Source: Maricaulis sp. (GTDB lineage: Bacteria > Pseudomonadota > Alphaproteobacteria > Caulobacterales > Maricaulaceae). From it: DNA of 64,000 bases. The position numbers and the translations under genes are program-made. Position 1 is the stretch's first letter, and each line of letters opens with the position of its first letter. The stretch lies in assembly GCF_017642925.1 (NCBI RefSeq), contig NZ_JAEPOL010000013.1, positions 1 through 64,000 of the forward strand, written 5' to 3'. The notes under the pieces were generated by a model. It worked only from the letters and a program-made list of their open reading frames with translations. It had not been told where the DNA came from and did not search any database. This document shows, piece by piece, positions 59,410 through 64,000 of the stretch.

Positions 59410-60561
59410 TCAGCCGGGGAAGTTCTCGCCGCTCTCGATGGCGGCGCGGCCCTCGTCCCATTTCGCGCGGAATTCCTGGCGGAAGGCGTCGAATGTGCCT
59501 GCGGCAATCGCCGCCCGCATCCGCGCCGTCAGGTCCTCGAAATAGGCGATATTGTGCCAGGACAGCAGCATGGCCGAGAGGTATTCGCTCGAACGGAAGA
59601 GGTGGTTGAGGTAAGCCCGGGAGTAGTCGCGGCTGGCCGGGCAGTCGATCGCCGGGTTGAGCGGACGGTCATCCTCGATGAATTCGGCGCGCTTGATATT
59701 GATCGGGCCATAATCCGACCAGGCCTGGCCGTGGCGTCCGGACCGCGTCGGCAGGACACAGTCGAACATGTCGACACCGCGCGCCACGGATTCCACCAGA
59801 TCGATCGGCTTGCCCACACCCATCAGATAGCGCGGGCGGTCCGCGGGCAGGTGCGGCGTGGTGAAGTCGAGCACCTCGCACATCGTCTCGAAGCCCTCGC
59901 CCACAGCCAGCCCGCCGATCGCATAGCCGTCATAGCCGGTCTCGATCAGGCGCTCCGCGCTTTCCCGGCGCAGATCCTCGAACACCGAACCCTGCACGAT
60001 GCCGAACAGGTTCTGCGCCTCGCGCTCGCCGAACGCCGTCTTCGAGCGCTCGCCCCAGCGCACGGACAAATCCATGGAGGCCTTCGCCTCGGCCTTCGAG
60101 CACCCGAAGGCGGTGCACTCGTCCAGCTGCATCGAGATGTCGGCGCCCAGGAGGTCGGCCTGGATCTCGATCGAGCGTTCCGGCGAGAGCTTGTGCTCCG
60201 ATCCGTCGATGTGGGAGCGGAAGGTCACGCCCTCCTCGGTCATCTTGCGCAGCTTGGACAGCGACCAGACCTGGAAGCCGCCGCTGTCGGTGAGGATCGG
60301 GCCCTGCCAGGTGGAGAATGTGTGCAGCCCGCCCAGCCGTTTTACGCGCTCTGCGCCCGGGCGCAGCATCAGGTGATAGGTATTGCCCAGGATGATGTCC
60401 GCCCCGGTCTCCTTCACCTGATCCATGTAGAGCGCTTTCACCGTGCCGGCCGTGCCGACCGGCATGAAGGCCGGTGTGCGGATCTCGCCACGCGTCGTCT
60501 TCAGGACGCCCGTGCGGGCCGCGCCGTCGGTGGCATGGATGTCGAAGGGGAAACCGGTCAT
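59410..60561 (-). CDS. tgt: Queuine tRNA-ribosyltransferase
   Basis: [54 protein letters not shown]. Confidence 0.97.
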   Translation of the reverse strand: MTGFPFDIHATDGAARTGVLKTTRGEIRTPAFMPVGTAGTVKALYMDQVKETGADIILGNTYHLMLRPGAERVKRLGGLHTFSTWQGPILTDSGGFQVWSLSKLRKMTEEGVTFRSHIDGSEHKLSPERSIEIQADLLGADISMQLDECTAFGCSKAEAKASMDLSVRWGERSKTAFGEREAQNLFGIVQGSVFEDLRRESAERLIETGYDGYAIGGLAVGEGFETMCEVLDFTTPHLPADRPRYLMGVGKPIDLVESVARGVDMFDCVLPTRSGRHGQAWSDYGPINIKRAEFIEDDRPLNPAIDCPASRDYSRAYLNHLFRSSEYLSAMLLSWHNIAYFEDLTARMRAAIAAGTFDAFRQEFRAKWDEGRAAIESGENFPG

Positions 60562-61619
60562 GCGCTCCGCTCGATCAGGCTGGCATCGCCGTAGGAATAG
60601 AAACGGTAGCCCGAGCGGATGGCGTGCGCATAGGCCCGCTTCATCACGTCCAGTCCCGCCAGCGCGCTGACCAGCATGAACAGGGTGGAGCGCGGCAGGT
60701 GGAAATTCGTCATCAGCGCGTCGGTGATGCGGAATTCATAGCCCGGCGTGATGAAGATATCGGTGTCGCGGCTGCCCGCCTCGATCACGCCGGGCCGGGA
60801 GGCCAGGCTCTCGATCGTGCGCAGCGCCGTCGTGCCGACCGGGATCACCCGGCGGCCCTCGGCCTTGGCCGCGTTGATCGCATCGGCTGCCGCGGCGGAC
60901 ACGGTGCACCATTCGGCATGCATGCGGTGATCGGCGAGATCGTCGGCTTTGACCGGCAGGAACGTGCCCGCCCCCACATGCAGCGTCACATGCGTGTGCT
61001 GGACGCCGCGATCGGCCAGCGCCGTCAGCAGGCGTTCGGTGAAGTGCAGGCCGGCTGTGGGCGCGGCTACCGACCCGTCCTGCTTGGCGAACAGGGTCTG
61101 GTAGTCCTCGACATCCTGCGCGTCGACCTCGCGTTTGCGGGCGATATAGGGCGGCAAAGGCGGCACGCCGGTCGCGGCAATGGCCTCGTCCAGCGCCGCA
61201 CCGGTGCGGTTGAAGACCAGCCGCGTATCGCCGCCCTCGGACTTGCCGGTCACTTCGGCCGACAGATCCTGCGAGAAGGCGATCACATCGCCCACGCGCA
61301 GACGCTTGGCCGGACGCACAAAGGCGCGCCAGCCGCTGGCATCAAGACGCTTGTGCAGATTGACCTCGACATCGACCGGTCCGCCACCGCCCACACTGCG
61401 TGCCGGACGCACACCGTTCAGCGCGGCGGGAATGACTCGGGTGTCGTTGAACACCATCAGATCGCCCTCGCGCAGGAGTTCGGGCAGGTCGGACACGCCG
61501 CGATCGGCGAACACACCATTGCCGGCGACGTGCAGCAGCCGCGCCGCATCGCGCGGACGCGCGGGACGCAGGGCGATACGCTCCTCGGGGAGCTCGAAGT
61601 CGAAATCGGATACGCGCAT
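60558..61619 (-). CDS. queA: S-adenosylmethionine:tRNA ribosyltransferase-isomerase
   Basis: [59 protein letters not shown]. Confidence 0.97.
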   Translation of the reverse strand: MRVSDFDFELPEERIALRPARPRDAARLLHVAGNGVFADRGVSDLPELLREGDLMVFNDTRVIPAALNGVRPARSVGGGGPVDVEVNLHKRLDASGWRAFVRPAKRLRVGDVIAFSQDLSAEVTGKSEGGDTRLVFNRTGAALDEAIAATGVPPLPPYIARKREVDAQDVEDYQTLFAKQDGSVAAPTAGLHFTERLLTALADRGVQHTHVTLHVGAGTFLPVKADDLADHRMHAEWCTVSAAAADAINAAKAEGRRVIPVGTTALRTIESLASRPGVIEAGSRDTDIFITPGYEFRITDALMTNFHLPRSTLFMLVSALAGLDVMKRAYAHAIRSGYRFYSYGDASLIERSA

Positions 61620-61642
61620 GGCGCTGGGGTCTATCCGGCAGC

Positions 61643-62662
61643 TTGCAGCTGCGCAATCTCTGCTGTGTAGTGGCCGCACACCCATCGCACCCGGACCATC
61701 CTGCCTTGCGTCTTTCCAGTCTCGTGTTTCTTCCGCTTGCTGGCCTCGCCGGGGTCGCCGCCGCAGTGTGGCTGGCACCTCTCTGGCGCGGCTTCGATGC
61801 CTTCCGCCAGCTCTGGCCGCTCTGGGCGGTGCTCGCCCTGATCGCGCTGGCCGCGATTGTCCTGATGCGCCACCGCACTGCCCGCTGGCCGATGGCCATT
61901 ATCGCCCTGCTGATCTGGCTGCCCGGTCTGGGCGAGCCGGTGCGCCGGCTGACAGCCGACCGGGCCGCGCCCTCGGACACCGCCATCGCCCTGCGCGTCG
62001 CAACGCAGAATATGTGGGTCAGGAACACTGCGCCGGACGCCACCGCCGATACGCTGCTGGCCCTCAATGCCGACATTCTGGCGCTGCAGGAGGCGTTCGC
62101 GAATGCGCAGCCCGCCCGGGACCGGCTGGAACAGGCCTATCCTTTTGTGGCCCGCTGCCGCTCGACCCGGATACTCAGCCGGCTGCAAATCCTAGAGAGC
62201 GGCTGTGTGCATCCGCCGGATCCGGCCGTGTTCCGGAGCACCATTCCCTGCGACCGGGAAGTGCCGCCCGCCACCTGGGCCCGCATCCGCCTGCCCGACG
62301 GTTCGGACACGATTGTCGCATCGGTCCACCTGACCTGGCCCTTCCCCGGCGCGACACAGGACTGCCAGCGCGGCGGCCTGGCGCGTTTCCTGGGCGCGCT
62401 GCCGGCAGAGCGGATGATCGTGATGGGGGATTTCAATGCGGCGGCCCCGTCCTATGCGCTGTCACGCCTGGAGCGCGATCTCGGCCTCGACCGGCGCACG
62501 CTCGCCCTGCCGAGCTTTCCCTCCGGCCGGCTGGTCCCGGAACCCGTGCTGGGGATCGACCACATCTTCGCCGGCGAGGCCTGGCAGACCGTCTCGGTGG
62601 AAACCGGCCCGCAGACCGGCTCCGATCACCGTCCGGTCGCGGCAACATTGCAGCTGCGCTGA
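61643..62662 (+). CDS. Endonuclease/exonuclease/phosphatase family protein with N-terminal TM segments
   Basis: [52 protein letters not shown]. Confidence 0.9.
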   Translation: MQLRNLCCVVAAHPSHPDHPALRLSSLVFLPLAGLAGVAAAVWLAPLWRGFDAFRQLWPLWAVLALIALAAIVLMRHRTARWPMAIIALLIWLPGLGEPVRRLTADRAAPSDTAIALRVATQNMWVRNTAPDATADTLLALNADILALQEAFANAQPARDRLEQAYPFVARCRSTRILSRLQILESGCVHPPDPAVFRSTIPCDREVPPATWARIRLPDGSDTIVASVHLTWPFPGATQDCQRGGLARFLGALPAERMIVMGDFNAAAPSYALSRLERDLGLDRRTLALPSFPSGRLVPEPVLGIDHIFAGEAWQTVSVETGPQTGSDHRPVAATLQLR

Positions 62663-62735
62663 CCGGCCGCCCAAATGAAAAAGGGCCGCCCCCTGAGGAC
62701 AGCCCTTCTCTTGTCACTGCAGCGGTTCGCCGGGC

Positions 62736-63188
62736 TTACGCCTCGACGACGCTCGCCTTGACGATCTTGCCCGGCTTGGCCGGCGGCTCGCCCTTGGGCA
62801 GCGCGTCGACATGTTCCATGCCGGACACAACTTCGCCCCAGACGGTGTACTGATTGTCCAGATAGGGTACGGCGTCCAGGCAGATGAAGAACTGGCTGGA
62901 AGCCGAATCCGGATCGGCCGCACGGGCCATCGACATCGTGCCGCGCTGGTGCGGCTCGGCGGAGAATTCGGCCGGGATATTGGTGCCGGAACCGCCCATG
63001 CCATTGCCATTCGGACAGCCGCCCTGGGCAACGAAACCGTCGATGACGCGGTGGAAGGTCAGCCCGTCATAAAAGCCGTCCCTGGCCAGCTTGGTGATCT
63101 GTTCGACGTGTTTGGGCGCCAGGTCCGGGCGCAACTTGATGACGACATCGCCGCCTTCGAGCGTGAATACGAGTTGTTCTTCAGCCAT
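62736..63188 (-). CDS. Cyclophilin-type peptidylprolyl isomerase
   Basis: DGLTFHRVIDGFVAQGGCPNGNGMGGSG; SASSQFFICL. Confidence 0.95.
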   Translation of the reverse strand: MAEEQLVFTLEGGDVVIKLRPDLAPKHVEQITKLARDGFYDGLTFHRVIDGFVAQGGCPNGNGMGGSGTNIPAEFSAEPHQRGTMSMARAADPDSASSQFFICLDAVPYLDNQYTVWGEVVSGMEHVDALPKGEPPAKPGKIVKASVVEA

Positions 63189-63193
63189 TTATC

Positions 63194-64000
63194 TTACTCC
63201 GCAATTCGGGACGGCACGGTGATTTCGCAGATGTCGGGCAGATTGCCCTGGGCATTGCGCAGCGTGTCGAGATAGCCCGCAAAGGCCTCGCTGTCCGTGT
63301 CGACGACTTCAATCTCGATCTGGTCTTCGGCCGGCAGCTCGCTGCCGATACGCATGGAGCGGATCACGTCCGGACGGAAATCCGGGTCTTCCGCTGCCGA
63401 GCCGACCGCGATCTGGTCGACGGCGTCCATGCCATGGCGCACCCGGCCCCAGACCGTGTAGGTCGCATTGAGGTGATCGGGGCTGCCGGTGGTGATGTAG
63501 AACTGGCTGCGGGCCGAGTTCGGGTCGCTGGTGCGCGCCATGGCGGCGGCGCCGCGGCAATGCAGCAGCCAGGACTGGACCATGCCGTCGCCGGTGATTC
63601 CGGCCAGCGCGGCGGTCTGGGTGCCGGCATGGAAGCCGTTCCAGAAACCGGCCTTCGCCATCTGCGGGATCTGGCCCGGATTGACGACGCGGTCCTGCAG
63701 CTCGCTGACAGCCGGCTCGCCGGCGCGGCGGATGGTGAATTCGGCTTCCATCGGCGGCTTGTCGGCGGCATGGCCCGGATTGGCGCGTGCACCACCGCCC
63801 TGCGCCATGAAGCCGTCGATCACGCGGTGCCAGACCAGGAAATCATAGAAGCGCTCACTAACCAGTTCGCGCAGGCGTGCGACGTGGTTCGGCGCAAATT
63901 CCGGCGCCAGCTCGACCACCACCATGCCGTGATCGGTATCGATATAGAGCAGGCGGTCCTGATCGACCGTGCGCCAGGCGTCAGCAGGGAAATCATAGGC
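63194..64000 (-). CDS. Cyclophilin-type peptidylprolyl isomerase, 5' end beyond window
   Basis: MVVVELAPEFAPNHVARLRELV..FLVWHRVIDGFMAQGG; frame open to window end (..AWRTVDQDRLLYIDTDHG). Confidence 0.92.
   Translation of the reverse strand, partial: AYDFPADAWRTVDQDRLLYIDTDHGMVVVELAPEFAPNHVARLRELVSERFYDFLVWHRVIDGFMAQGGGARANPGHAADKPPMEAEFTIRRAGEPAVSELQDRVVNPGQIPQMAKAGFWNGFHAGTQTAALAGITGDGMVQSWLLHCRGAAAMARTSDPNSARSQFYITTGSPDHLNATYTVWGRVRHGMDAVDQIAVGSAAEDPDFRPDVIRSMRIGSELPAEDQIEIEVVDTDSEAFAGYLDTLRNAQGNLPDICEITVPSRIAE

Overview
Window of a GC-rich alphaproteobacterial chromosome. Gene content suggests the Maricaulales/Hyphomonadaceae/Caulobacterales (inference only). Most of it is ordinary core genome: 5' end of tuf; tRNA-Gly, -Tyr, -Thr, -His and -Lys; rlmB-like methyltransferase, metG, two TonB-dependent receptors, a LytS/LytTR two-component pair, a DUF2336/nadK/response-regulator/Hpt/DUF2336 cluster, an astA-astD-astB operon, phhA, an OmpA-family porin, an L,D-transpeptidase, a CPA2 antiporter, tgt-queA and three cyclophilins. 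Two lower-GC accessory segments stand out. (1) ~33.24-36.34 kb carries a two-gene operon that I read as a Hachiman anti-phage system (HamA DUF1837 nuclease + HamB helicase). It lies between degraded toxin-antitoxin genes and tRNA-His. (2) ~56.56-57.77 kb is a 1.2 kb segment bounded by a 19-bp exact duplication of the tRNA-Lys 3' end. It carries one uncharacterised two-TM protein and no integrase, and is the best candidate here for something undescribed. Other notable structure: a 114-bp tandem repeat array attached to tRNA-Tyr/tRNA-Gly in a tuf operon that also holds a GIY-YIG gene; a duplication of the tRNA-Thr 3' end in its trailer, resembling E. coli rtT repeats; and a nadK frame with no canonical start codon upstream of its GGDG motif. 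All calls come from reading the sequence and supplied ORFs; no database search was run.
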